Program-made: the position numbers and the translations under genes
In this document: positions 55,825 through 64,000 of the stretch, piece after piece
How the letters are laid out: every line of letters begins with the position of its first letter
Position numbering within the stretch: the first letter of the stretch is position 1
Source of the DNA: Noviherbaspirillum malthae
GTDB lineage: Bacteria > Pseudomonadota > Gammaproteobacteria > Burkholderiales > Burkholderiaceae_D
NCBI RefSeq assembly: GCF_015352985.1
Contig: NZ_JACYXF010000022.1
Coordinates: forward strand, 25,445 to 89,444
Length of the DNA stretch: 64,000 bases
Reading direction: 5' to 3'
Notes under the pieces: model-generated
The model's database searches: none
What the model was told of the DNA's origin: nothing
The model's input: only the letters and a program-made list of their open reading frames with translations

Positions 55825-58800
55825 ATGAACACCATTACCGATCTGCAACAAAGCCTGGATTCCCGCCAATTGCTGGCAGCTTTGATGGCATTAAAAAAAG
55901 GCGATTTTTCCGTCCGAATGCCTTCCGATTTGACCGGCCTTGACGGAAAGATTGCCGATACGCTCAATGAAATCATGGAGAACAGCGATGCCATGGCCAA
56001 TGGTATCGTCAACGTCAGTCGCGTGGTAGGCCGGGACGGACGCCTGTCACAGCGCTGTCCTGGGTCGTCAACCGGCGGACGCTGGGCCACCATTGTCAAT
56101 TCAGTCAACACGCTGATTGACGACTTGGTGCGGCCGACCACCGAAATGGCGCGCGTCATTGGCGCAGTGGCAAAGGGTGACCTGTCGCAGACGATGATGC
56201 TCGATGTCGATGGACGGCCACTCAAGGGACAGTTCCTGCGGTCGGCAACAACGGCCAACACCATGGTGGCGCAGCTGTCGTCGTTTGCATCGGAGGTGAC
56301 GCGGGTAGCACGAGAGGTGGGAACCGAGGGCAAGCTCGGCGGCCAGGCGAACGTGCCGGGCGTAGCCGGCACCTGGAAGGACTTGACCGACTCGGTGAAC
56401 TCGATGGCGGGCAACCTGACATCGCAGGTGCGTAACATTGCTGACGTGACCACGGCGGTGGCCAACGGCGACTTGTCGAGAAAGATTACCGTGGACGTGC
56501 GCGGCGAAATTCTGCAGCTCAAAGACACGATCAACACCATGGTGGACCAGCTGCGTTCCTTCGCTTCCGAAGTGACGCGGGTAGCACGGGAAGTGGGTAC
56601 CGAAGGCAAGTTGGGCGGCCAAGCTTATGTGCCGGGGGTAGGTGGCACTTGGAAAGACTTGACCGATAACGTGAACTTCATGGCATCGAACTTGACCGGC
56701 CAGGTACGAAACATCGCAGAAGTGACCACCGCGGTGGCCAATGGCGACCTTTCGAAAAAGATCACGGTGGACGTCAAGGGCGAGATTCTGGAGCTCAAAG
56801 ACACGATCAACGTGATGGTGGACCAGCTGTCTTCGTTCGCGTCCGAAGTGACACGGGTGGCGCGGGAAGTCGGTACCGAGGGCAAGCTCGGTGGCCAGGC
56901 CGAGGTGTCTGGCGTGGCAGGCACCTGGAAGGACTTGACTGATTCGGTCAACTCAATGGCGGGTAACCTTACCGGACAGGTGCGAAACATCGCGGAAGTG
57001 ACCACCGCGGTGGCGAACGGTGACTTGTCCAAGAAGATCACCGCCGATGCGAAAGGCGAGATCCTGCAGCTCAAAAACACGATCAACGTGATGGTGGACC
57101 AGCTGTCGTCATTTGCGTCCGAGGTAACACGTGTGGCGCGAGAGGTGGGGACCGAGGGCAAGCTCGGCGGTCAGGCGCTGGTCAAAGGCGTGGGCGGCAC
57201 CTGGAAGGACTTGACCGACAACGTGAACTTCATGGCATCGAATCTGACCGATCAGGTACGAAACATTGCAGAAGTGACCACGGCAGTGGCCAATGGCAAT
57301 CTTTCGAAAAAGATCACGGTGGACGTCAAGGGCGAGATTCTGGAGCTCAAAGACACGATCAACGTGATGGTGGACCAGCTGTCTTCGTTCGCCTCCGAAG
57401 TGACGCGGGTGGCGCGAGAAGTCGGTACCGAAGGCAAGCTCGGCGGTCAGGCAGAAGTCTCGGGCGTGGCGGGCACGTGGAAAGACTTGACCGACTCGGT
57501 GAACTGGATGGCATCGAACCTGACGGGCCAGGTACGAAACATTGCGGAAGTGACCACGGCGGTGGCGAACGGCGACTTGTCCAAGAAGATTACCGCCGAT
57601 GCAAAGGGCGAGATCCTGCAGCTCAAAAACACCATCAACGTCATGGTGGACCAGCTGTCCTCGTTTGCATCAGAGGTGACGCGGGTGGCGCGAGAGGTGG
57701 GGACCGAGGGCAAGCTCGGCGGCCAGGCGGAGGTGCAGGGTGTCGCAGGTACGTGGAAGGACTTGACCGACTCAGTCAACTCGATGGCGTCGAACCTGAC
57801 CGGCCAGGTTCGAAATATTGCTGAAGTGACAACAGCGGTGGCCAACGGCGACTTGTCGAAAAAGATTACCGCCGATGCGAAAGGCGAGATTTTGCAGCTC
57901 AAGGATACGATCAACGTGATGGTGGACCAGCTGTCCTCGTTTGCATCGGAGGTGACGCGGGTGGCGCGGGAAGTCGGTACCGAAGGCAAGCTCGGCGGCC
58001 AGGCGGAAGTGAAGGGCGTGGGCGGCACCTGGAAAGACTTGACCGACTCGGTGAACTCGATGGCGGGCAACCTGACGTCGCAGGTGCGTAACATCGCCGA
58101 CGTGACGACCGCAGTCGCCAATGGCGACTTGTCGAAAAAGATTACGGTGGACGTACGCGGCGAAATCCTGCAGCTCAAAGACACGATCAACACCATGGTG
58201 GACCAGCTGCGTTCCTTCGCTTCCGAAGTGACGCGGGTGGCGCGAGAGGTCGGTACACAGGGCGAGCTGGGAGGTCAGGCGAACGTGCCGGGCGTGGCAG
58301 GTACATGGAAGGACTTGACCGACTCGGTAAACTCGATGGCGGGTAACTTGACTGGCCAGGTGCGAAACATTGCAGAGGTGACGACGGCAGTCGCAAACGG
58401 CGACTTGTCCAAGAAAATTACCGCCGATGCAAAGGGCGAGATTCTGCAGCTCAAAAACACCATCAACGTGATGGTGGACCAGTTGTCCTCGTTTGCATCA
58501 GAGGTGACACGGGTAGCGCGTGAGGTGGGTACCGAAGGAAAGCTCGGCGGACAGGCGCAGGTGAAGGGCGTTGCCGGCACCTGGAAGGATTTGACGGACA
58601 ACGTGAACTTCATGGCGTCAAACTTGACTGGGCAAGTGCGTAACATCGCGGAAGTGACGACAGCCGTTGCGAACGGCGACTTGTCGAAGAAAATTACTGC
58701 GGACGTCAAGGGCGAGATCCTGGCGCTAAAAGATACGATCAACGTGATGGTGGACCAGCTCTCCTCCTTCGCCTCCGAAGTGACGCGGGTAGCACGAGAG

Positions 58801-61800
58801 GTGGGAACCGAAGGCAAGCTGGGCGGACAGGCGAACGTGCCCGGCGTCGCAGGTACATGGAAGGACTTGACAGACTCCGTGAACTCGATGGCGGGCAACC
58901 TGACGTCGCAGGTGCGCAATATCGCCGACGTGACCACCGCGGTGGCGAACGGCGACTTGTCGAAAAAAATTACGGTGGACGTGCGTGGCGAGATCTTGCA
59001 GCTCAAGGACACCATCAACACGATGGTGGACCAGCTGCGCTCCTTCGCCTCCGAAGTGACGCGGGTAGCGCGGGAAGTCGGTACGGAAGGCCGCCTCGGC
59101 GGCCAGGCGAACGTTCCCGGCGCATCGGGCACATGGAAGGACTTGACCGACAACGTGAACTTCATGGCGTCGAACCTCACAGGCCAGGTGCGAAACATCG
59201 CTGAGGTGACCACGGCGGTGGCGCGCGGCGACTTGTCCAAGAAGATCACGGTGGACGTCAAGGGCGAAATTCTCGAACTGAAGAACACCATCAACACGAT
59301 GGTGGACCAGTTGTCCTCGTTTGCGTCCGAGGTGACGCGGGTGGCACGCGAAGTGGGTACCGAAGGAAAGCTGGGCGGACAGGCGCAGGTCGAGGGTGTA
59401 GGCGGGACGTGGAAAGACTTGACCGAGAACGTCAACTTCATGGCGGCCAACCTGACCGAACAGGTGCGGGGTATCGCCGGCGTGGTGACCGCGGTGGCGA
59501 ACGGCGACCTGAAGAAGAAACTCACCGTGGCGGCGCAAGGCGAGATCGCATCGCTGGCCAATACGATCAACGAAATGACCGACACGTTGGCAGTGTTCGC
59601 CGACCAAGTGACGACCGTGGCACGTGAAGTGGGCGTAGAGGGCAAGCTGGGCGGTCAGGCTTCGGTGCCGGGTGCTTCCGGTACCTGGAAAGCGTTGACA
59701 GAAAACGTGAACCAGTTGGCGGCGAACCTGAGTACGCAGGTACGGTCGATTGCGGAGGTGGCAACCGCGGTGACGGCGGGTGACTTGTCGCGTTCCATTC
59801 AGGTGGAAGCCAGCGGCGAGGTGTCCGACTTGAAGGACAACATCAACGAGATGATCCGCAATCTGAAGGAAACCACGCAGAAAAATGCTGAGCAGGACTG
59901 GCTGAAAACCAACCTGGCGCGCTTCACCCGCCTGCTGCAGGGTCAGCGCGACCTTGAAGAGGTCGGCAAATTGATCCTGTCTGAGTTGGCACCGCTGGTG
60001 GCCGCCCATCATGGCGTGTTCTACATGATGGATTCGCAGAACCAGACGTCACGCCTCAACATGATCGCCAGCTATGGCTATCGCTCCCACAAGAAGCTGC
60101 CGCAATCCTTCGGTCCCGGCGAAGGCCTGGTCGGACAGTGCGCGGTCGAGAAAACCCGTGTCTGGCTGACTAACGTGCCGCGCGACTACATTTTCGTTTC
60201 TTCCGGTCTGGGAGCGGCGCCGCCAACCAATATTGTCGTGCTGCCGATCCTGTTTGAACAGGAAGTCAAGGCGGTGATTGAAATTGCTTCACTCGACCGC
60301 TTCACGCCAACGCATATCGATTTCCTCGACCAGCTGATGGAAACGATCGGCGTGGTGTTGAACACCATCGAGACCAACAGCCGTACCGAATCGCTGCTGA
60401 CGCAGTCGCAGCGCCTCGCGCAGGAATTGCAACAGACCAACCAGGAACTCGCGGAGAAGGCGCGTCTTTTGTCGGAGCGAAACAGCGAAGTGGAAAGGAA
60501 AAACCAGGAGGTGGAGCAGGCAAAGTATGCGTTGGAAGAAAAAGCGACCCAGCTTGCGCTGTCTTCGAAATACAAATCCGAGTTCCTGGCCAACATGTCG
60601 CACGAACTGCGCACGCCATTGAACAGCTTGCTGCTGCTGGCCCAGCAGCTAGGCGACAATCCCAGCGGTAACCTGTCGGCCAACCAGGTCGAATACGCAA
60701 AAACCATCTATGGTTCGGGCAGCGACCTGCTGACCCTGATTAATGACATTCTCGACCTGTCGAAGATCGAATCGGGTACCGTGACATTGGAAGTCAGTGA
60801 GTATCGCTTCTCGGTGCTCACCAGCTATCTGGACCGTACCTTCCGCCACATGGCCGAAGCCAAGAATATTAGCTTCGAGATCGGACTGGGCGATTCGCTG
60901 CCGGAGGCGATGGTCATCGATACGACGCGCCTGCAGCAAATCCTGAAGAACCTGTTGTCCAATGCGTTCAAATTCACACCGCATGGAAAGGTGGCGTTGC
61001 AGATCAGCGTTGCCGCTACCGGCTGGAATACCGACCATCCCAACCTGCGCAATGCCGACGCGGTACTGGCCTTCTCGGTCACGGATACCGGTGTCGGTAT
61101 CGCCGCGGACAAGCTGCAGCTGATCTTTGAGGCGTTCCAGCAGGCCGACGGCAGTACCGCCCGCAAATATGGCGGAACCGGTCTTGGCTTGTCGATCAGT
61201 CGCGAACTCGCGCGCCTGCTCGGTGGAGAAATCCGGGTAACCAGCACCGTCGGCGTGGGCAGTACATTTACGCTATACCTGCCATATAACAAGGAAGGTT
61301 TTGTCAATTACAGCGCCGTAACGCAGACCGTGCTGCCGGCAATCTCCTCGTCGTCACCGTCTCCGGCCGCAACCGCGGGTGCTGAGCATAAATCCGGGCC
61401 ATTAGTGGCAAGTGCCCCTGCACCCGTGACGAGGACTGCTGTTACGGTTGTCGTCGATCACGAAACCGGCACGGACGATCGCAACTTGATCGCTTCCGGG
61501 GATCCGGCCATCCTGATCGTTGAAGACGATGAGGCTTTCTCAAAGATTCTGCTGAACCAGGCGCGGGAAAAGAATTTCAAGGGCATTGTGACTGCCAACG
61601 GGGACTCAGCGCTCACACTAGCGCGCGACTACCTGCCAGCGGCGATCTTCCTGGATATCGATCTGCCGGGAATCGACGGCTTCACGGTCCTGGATCGCCT
61701 CAAGCGCGATCCCAGCACGCGTCATATTCCGGTACATATTCTGTCGAGTACCTACGAAAGGGAACGAGGATTGCGCCAAGGCGCGATATCCTACCTGACC

Positions 61801-62673
61801 AAGCCCATCACCGCCGAGCGTCTTGAAGAGGAATTCGTACGCATCCAGCATTACCTCAATCGCGGCAAGCGCAATTTGCTTGTCGTCGAGGACAACAAGA
61901 TGCAGCGCGAGCAGATCCTGTCGCTGGTGGATGACTCGGACGTGGCGATTACCGCAGTGGAAAACGGCCAACAGGCGCTGGATGCGCTGAAGTCGAATCA
62001 CTTTGATTGCATGATTCTTGACCTGACATTGCCGGACTTTGACGGTTTTGAACTGCTAGACCGCTTGAGCAAGGATGTGCGTTTGCGCGATCTACCTGTC
62101 GTGGTCTATACGGCGAAGGAGCTCAACCGCCAGGAAATCACGCGGCTATCATCCGTGGCGAAAACCATTGTCATCAAGGATGTACGTTCCCCGGAACGCC
62201 TGGTCCATGAAACCGCCTTGTTCCTGCATCGATCGCCGTCAAGCCTGCCGGAAGCACAACGTCGCATGCTTGAAGAAGTGGATATGGCTGGCAGCGGTCT
62301 GGCAGGGCGCAAGGTGCTGGTCGTCGACGACGATTTGCGCAATATCTTTGCGTTGACCACGGTGCTCGAGCGGCATGACATGGTAGTGGCCTTTGCGGAG
62401 AACGGCAGGGACGGCATCGAGCTCCTCGAAAAGGATCCGTCCATCGAGATTGTGCTGATGGACATCATGATGCCAGAGATGGACGGCTACGACACCATGC
62501 GTGCCATTCGTCAGAATGAGCGATTCAAGTCGCTGCCAATCATTACATTGACAGCAAAGGCGATGAAGGGCGACCGCGATAAGTGTCTGGCAGCAGGGGC
62601 ATCGGATTACATCACGAAGCCGGTGGATGTACCGCAATTGCTGTCGCTGATGCGCGTATGGCTGTTCCGATGA
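55825..62673 (+). CDS. Giant poly-HAMP hybrid histidine kinase (HAMP-GAF-HK-REC-REC-REC)
   Basis: 2282-residue cytosolic kinase with no membrane segment. Residues 1-160 are a degenerate HAMP region; residues 161-1356 are thirteen 92-residue units, each with two HAMP-like elements (GTWKDLTDSVN... and VANGDLSKKITVDVKGEI...). Then come GAF (about 1370-1530), a coiled coil, HisKA with MSHELRTPL (His1593), HATPase_c (NLLSNAFKFTP, GGTGLGLSI), and receivers with Asp1944, Asp2066 and Asp2213. The layout recalls fungal group III (Nik1) osmosensing kinases. Its TGA overlaps the CheR-like gene's ATG, so that product is a probable partner. Confidence 0.93.
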   Translation: MNTITDLQQSLDSRQLLAALMALKKGDFSVRMPSDLTGLDGKIADTLNEIMENSDAMANGIVNVSRVVGRDGRLSQRCPGSSTGGRWATIVNSVNTLIDDLVRPTTEMARVIGAVAKGDLSQTMMLDVDGRPLKGQFLRSATTANTMVAQLSSFASEVTRVAREVGTEGKLGGQANVPGVAGTWKDLTDSVNSMAGNLTSQVRNIADVTTAVANGDLSRKITVDVRGEILQLKDTINTMVDQLRSFASEVTRVAREVGTEGKLGGQAYVPGVGGTWKDLTDNVNFMASNLTGQVRNIAEVTTAVANGDLSKKITVDVKGEILELKDTINVMVDQLSSFASEVTRVAREVGTEGKLGGQAEVSGVAGTWKDLTDSVNSMAGNLTGQVRNIAEVTTAVANGDLSKKITADAKGEILQLKNTINVMVDQLSSFASEVTRVAREVGTEGKLGGQALVKGVGGTWKDLTDNVNFMASNLTDQVRNIAEVTTAVANGNLSKKITVDVKGEILELKDTINVMVDQLSSFASEVTRVAREVGTEGKLGGQAEVSGVAGTWKDLTDSVNWMASNLTGQVRNIAEVTTAVANGDLSKKITADAKGEILQLKNTINVMVDQLSSFASEVTRVAREVGTEGKLGGQAEVQGVAGTWKDLTDSVNSMASNLTGQVRNIAEVTTAVANGDLSKKITADAKGEILQLKDTINVMVDQLSSFASEVTRVAREVGTEGKLGGQAEVKGVGGTWKDLTDSVNSMAGNLTSQVRNIADVTTAVANGDLSKKITVDVRGEILQLKDTINTMVDQLRSFASEVTRVAREVGTQGELGGQANVPGVAGTWKDLTDSVNSMAGNLTGQVRNIAEVTTAVANGDLSKKITADAKGEILQLKNTINVMVDQLSSFASEVTRVAREVGTEGKLGGQAQVKGVAGTWKDLTDNVNFMASNLTGQVRNIAEVTTAVANGDLSKKITADVKGEILALKDTINVMVDQLSSFASEVTRVAREVGTEGKLGGQANVPGVAGTWKDLTDSVNSMAGNLTSQVRNIADVTTAVANGDLSKKITVDVRGEILQLKDTINTMVDQLRSFASEVTRVAREVGTEGRLGGQANVPGASGTWKDLTDNVNFMASNLTGQVRNIAEVTTAVARGDLSKKITVDVKGEILELKNTINTMVDQLSSFASEVTRVAREVGTEGKLGGQAQVEGVGGTWKDLTENVNFMAANLTEQVRGIAGVVTAVANGDLKKKLTVAAQGEIASLANTINEMTDTLAVFADQVTTVAREVGVEGKLGGQASVPGASGTWKALTENVNQLAANLSTQVRSIAEVATAVTAGDLSRSIQVEASGEVSDLKDNINEMIRNLKETTQKNAEQDWLKTNLARFTRLLQGQRDLEEVGKLILSELAPLVAAHHGVFYMMDSQNQTSRLNMIASYGYRSHKKLPQSFGPGEGLVGQCAVEKTRVWLTNVPRDYIFVSSGLGAAPPTNIVVLPILFEQEVKAVIEIASLDRFTPTHIDFLDQLMETIGVVLNTIETNSRTESLLTQSQRLAQELQQTNQELAEKARLLSERNSEVERKNQEVEQAKYALEEKATQLALSSKYKSEFLANMSHELRTPLNSLLLLAQQLGDNPSGNLSANQVEYAKTIYGSGSDLLTLINDILDLSKIESGTVTLEVSEYRFSVLTSYLDRTFRHMAEAKNISFEIGLGDSLPEAMVIDTTRLQQILKNLLSNAFKFTPHGKVALQISVAATGWNTDHPNLRNADAVLAFSVTDTGVGIAADKLQLIFEAFQQADGSTARKYGGTGLGLSISRELARLLGGEIRVTSTVGVGSTFTLYLPYNKEGFVNYSAVTQTVLPAISSSSPSPAATAGAEHKSGPLVASAPAPVTRTAVTVVVDHETGTDDRNLIASGDPAILIVEDDEAFSKILLNQAREKNFKGIVTANGDSALTLARDYLPAAIFLDIDLPGIDGFTVLDRLKRDPSTRHIPVHILSSTYERERGLRQGAISYLTKPITAERLEEEFVRIQHYLNRGKRNLLVVEDNKMQREQILSLVDDSDVAITAVENGQQALDALKSNHFDCMILDLTLPDFDGFELLDRLSKDVRLRDLPVVVYTAKELNRQEITRLSSVAKTIVIKDVRSPERLVHETALFLHRSPSSLPEAQRRMLEEVDMAGSGLAGRKVLVVDDDLRNIFALTTVLERHDMVVAFAENGRDGIELLEKDPSIEIVLMDIMMPEMDGYDTMRAIRQNERFKSLPIITLTAKAMKGDRDKCLAAGASDYITKPVDVPQLLSLMRVWLFR
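56305..59892 (+). repeat. Thirteen 276-bp tandem coding repeats (HAMP units)
   Basis: Unit boundaries fall every 276 bp from GTA at 56305 (VAREVGTEGKLGG) to unit 13 starting at 59617 (VAREVGVEGKLGG), an exact 92-codon register with no indels. Units 1-11 are very similar in DNA; units 12-13 are more diverged. Such repeats invite recombination and may vary in number between strains. Confidence 0.92.
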
Positions 62674-63509
62674 ATGACATTACGAACGAGGAGCAGCGCC
62701 GGGAAAATCTGGAAATTGATCTGCTTCTGGAGGGCCTGTTTCAGCTTTACGAAACAGACTTCCGGGGGTACGAGCGCCGGTCGCTGCGGAATAGAATGTT
62801 CGGCTACATGGCAAGCCTTGGATTGAAGACCGTGTCGTCGTTGCTCGCGCTGATCTTGCACGACAAGGCTGCCGCTGATGCGTTGTGCCGTGCGCTCGTC
62901 GTGCACGACTGCTCGCCACTATTCGACGACGCAGTGGAATTTAGGGTACTGCGCAGCTTGATCGATTCATCGCTGAGCAGTTTTGCCGCGCCGAAAGTTT
63001 GGCTGGCAGAGTGCCTTTGCGTGGAAGAAATCTTTGCCTTTGCCATTTTGCTGATGGAAGCCGGTCTGTATGACCGCACGCTGATATTTGCCACGTGCTC
63101 GAATGACCTGCTGTTGCAGGAAATCCGGCGAGGAGCGTTTCCGCTGGAGCGGCTGGCTTCCTATGAAGAGAGTTACCGGCGCGCCGGCGGCATGCGGTCG
63201 CTCGGTGATTACATCTGCGAGCGTGACGGACAGGCCGTTTTTTCAGAAGCGCTGCGTTCGCGGATTATCTGGGCACAGTACCATCTGGGAACGGACAGTT
63301 CGTTCAACGAATTTCAACTGATCTCCTGCCGCAAGAGTTTTTCCGATTTCAACCCGATGTTGCGCAAGCGTATCCTGAATCTGTTCAACGATAGCCTGTC
63401 CCACTTTGGCATACTCAATGTGCCAGTGGCGAACGATACCGAAACTTATCCCTTGTTGGCGAAGTACCGGGCGTCAGACTGCCATGGAATCTACCGCCGG
63501 ATGATCTGA
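62670..63509 (+). CDS. CheR-like methyltransferase-fold protein, SAM motif degraded
   Basis: 279 aa. The start ATG overlaps the giant kinase's stop (ATGA). The order of motifs is that of CheR: an N-terminal helical domain with F.GYERRSLRNRM, then VWLAECLCVEE where CheR has W.AGCSTGEE, TLIFATCSNDLL where CheR has ..ATDI, and CRKSFSDFNPMLRKRILNLFNDSL where CheR has CRNVLIYF. The SAM-binding Gly and the Asp of ATDI are replaced, so methylation is doubtful; it may act as a binding or scaffold subunit of the kinase. Confidence 0.75.
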   Translation: MNDITNEEQRRENLEIDLLLEGLFQLYETDFRGYERRSLRNRMFGYMASLGLKTVSSLLALILHDKAAADALCRALVVHDCSPLFDDAVEFRVLRSLIDSSLSSFAAPKVWLAECLCVEEIFAFAILLMEAGLYDRTLIFATCSNDLLLQEIRRGAFPLERLASYEESYRRAGGMRSLGDYICERDGQAVFSEALRSRIIWAQYHLGTDSSFNEFQLISCRKSFSDFNPMLRKRILNLFNDSLSHFGILNVPVANDTETYPLLAKYRASDCHGIYRRMI

Positions 63510-63994
63510 AAAATGAGCGCTTATCAAGGGACTGGCTCAAATCGGCCGCTTCCTTGACTGTCATGCGGACACGCTTTCCCATGCTGCTGATATCGAACGG
63601 CGGAGTTCAATTATGCGCTGAGCGGCAATTTTGCATTCCCATGCGCGTCGACTCAGCAAGGACCCGTTGTCGTGGACCATTCTCTACGATAAGGACGGAA
63701 AACAGCGGTTCAACACACCACATATGAAATGGACTTTGTTGTCCATTTATGAGGTACTTTGTTGTCCGCTGATTGCTGACTATTATCGGGAACCAGCGAC
63801 CGCTGATCTCCTTGGTTTTCAACAATTTTATTTAACATAATGCGAATTCTGACATAATTGAATGTAGGTCCCATGTAGGTCCCAAATAGAGATGTCCGGT
63901 TTCCCCCAAATAGAAATGTCGCGTTTGCTATTTGGAAATATGGCGATCCGGAAGTTCATGAATGCTATGGAAATCTCTTTGATGGGAGGCTTCC
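63510..63994. other. Intergenic right end with short direct repeats (IS-end-like)
   Basis: No convincing gene; the 69-residue frame at 63631 has no ribosome-binding site. Repeats: a 12-bp direct repeat ACTTTGTTGTCC at 63733-63744 and 63756-63767; tandem ATGTAGGTCCC at 63862-63872 and 63873-63883; and CCCAAATAGAGATGTC/CCCAAATAGAAATGTC at 63881-63896 and 63905-63920. Clustered short repeats of this kind are typical of the left end of some insertion sequences (IS21-like). Confidence 0.4.
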
Positions 63995-64000
63995 ATGGCC
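63995..64000 (+). CDS. Possible start of an ORF cut by the window edge
   Basis: ATGGCC at the right edge is preceded by GATGGGAGGCTTCC, a strong ribosome-binding site. Only two codons are visible. Given the IS-like repeats just upstream, a transposase gene is the best guess. Confidence 0.3.

Noticed and set aside
58275..59645. 456-residue minus-strand frame (and similar frames over 55806-58396)
   Set aside because: Antisense of the HAMP repeats; it simply repeats the same Ser/Thr/Arg-rich pattern every 92 codons.
56305..59892. Regular repeats considered as a CRISPR array or satellite
   Set aside because: The unit is 276 bp, in frame, without spacers, and encodes HAMP domains.

Overview
The window looks like chromosomal DNA of a GC-rich betaproteobacterium, most likely Burkholderiales and probably Oxalobacteraceae-like. 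Supporting signs are a Bug/TctC-type binding protein, GcvA-like LysR regulators, a DUF2058 protein, LeuCD, dense two-component signalling, and tight ATGA-coupled operons. The placement is inferred from gene content; no database was searched.

Layout. 1-8.4 kb: the end of a multicopper oxidase with a SCO-like copper chaperone and a 51-residue membrane protein, a DoxX protein, an NfeD/slipin operon whose NfeD gene carries an in-frame TGA, a SYLF lipoprotein, a degenerate secreted nuclease-like protein and a Vgb-like beta-propeller. 8.4-8.7 kb: a roughly 300-bp element of nested inverted repeats. 8.9-14.8 kb: stress and detoxification genes (SDR, flavodoxin-like protein, formaldehyde-dehydrogenase-type enzyme) and a hybrid kinase. 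14.8-19.7 kb: a LysR regulator divergent from a Bug binding protein/N-formylglutamate-amidohydrolase pair, then a DHA2-type exporter. 19.95-20.11 kb: tRNA-Asp and tRNA-Glu. 20.2-30.1 kb: glycosyltransferase, DUF2058, aldo/keto reductase, EthD-like protein, a LysR regulator divergent from leuCD, small ORFs, an orphan ParA and an SH3-like exported protein.

30.5-49.3 kb is the most interesting block. A membrane hybrid kinase and a chemoreceptor lead into two PP2C (SpoIIE-type) phosphatases, a STAS antagonist and an RsbW-like HATPase. These partner-switching genes are interleaved, often with overlapping stop and start codons, with a nucleotidyltransferase, a cellulose-synthase-like GT2 enzyme without a PilZ domain, a putative envelope protein and three tandem DUF3131 proteins. 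A GH16 glucanase and an OpgC-type acyltransferase follow in convergent orientation. I read this as a phospho-switch-controlled beta-glucan or exopolysaccharide system without a recognisable bcsB/bcsC or opgGH.

49.3-53.9 kb is a scarred accessory segment: a degenerate paralogue fragment, a multiply frameshifted transposase, an intact-looking IS3-family element with an A-AAA-AAG frameshift signal, and a frameshifted tyrosine-recombinase relic. 53.9-63.5 kb: a REC-HK-REC protein divergent from a 2282-residue soluble hybrid kinase with thirteen 92-residue HAMP repeats in exact register, GAF, HK and three REC domains, overlapping a CheR-like gene with a degraded SAM-binding motif. The last 300 bp carry short direct repeats resembling an insertion-sequence end.
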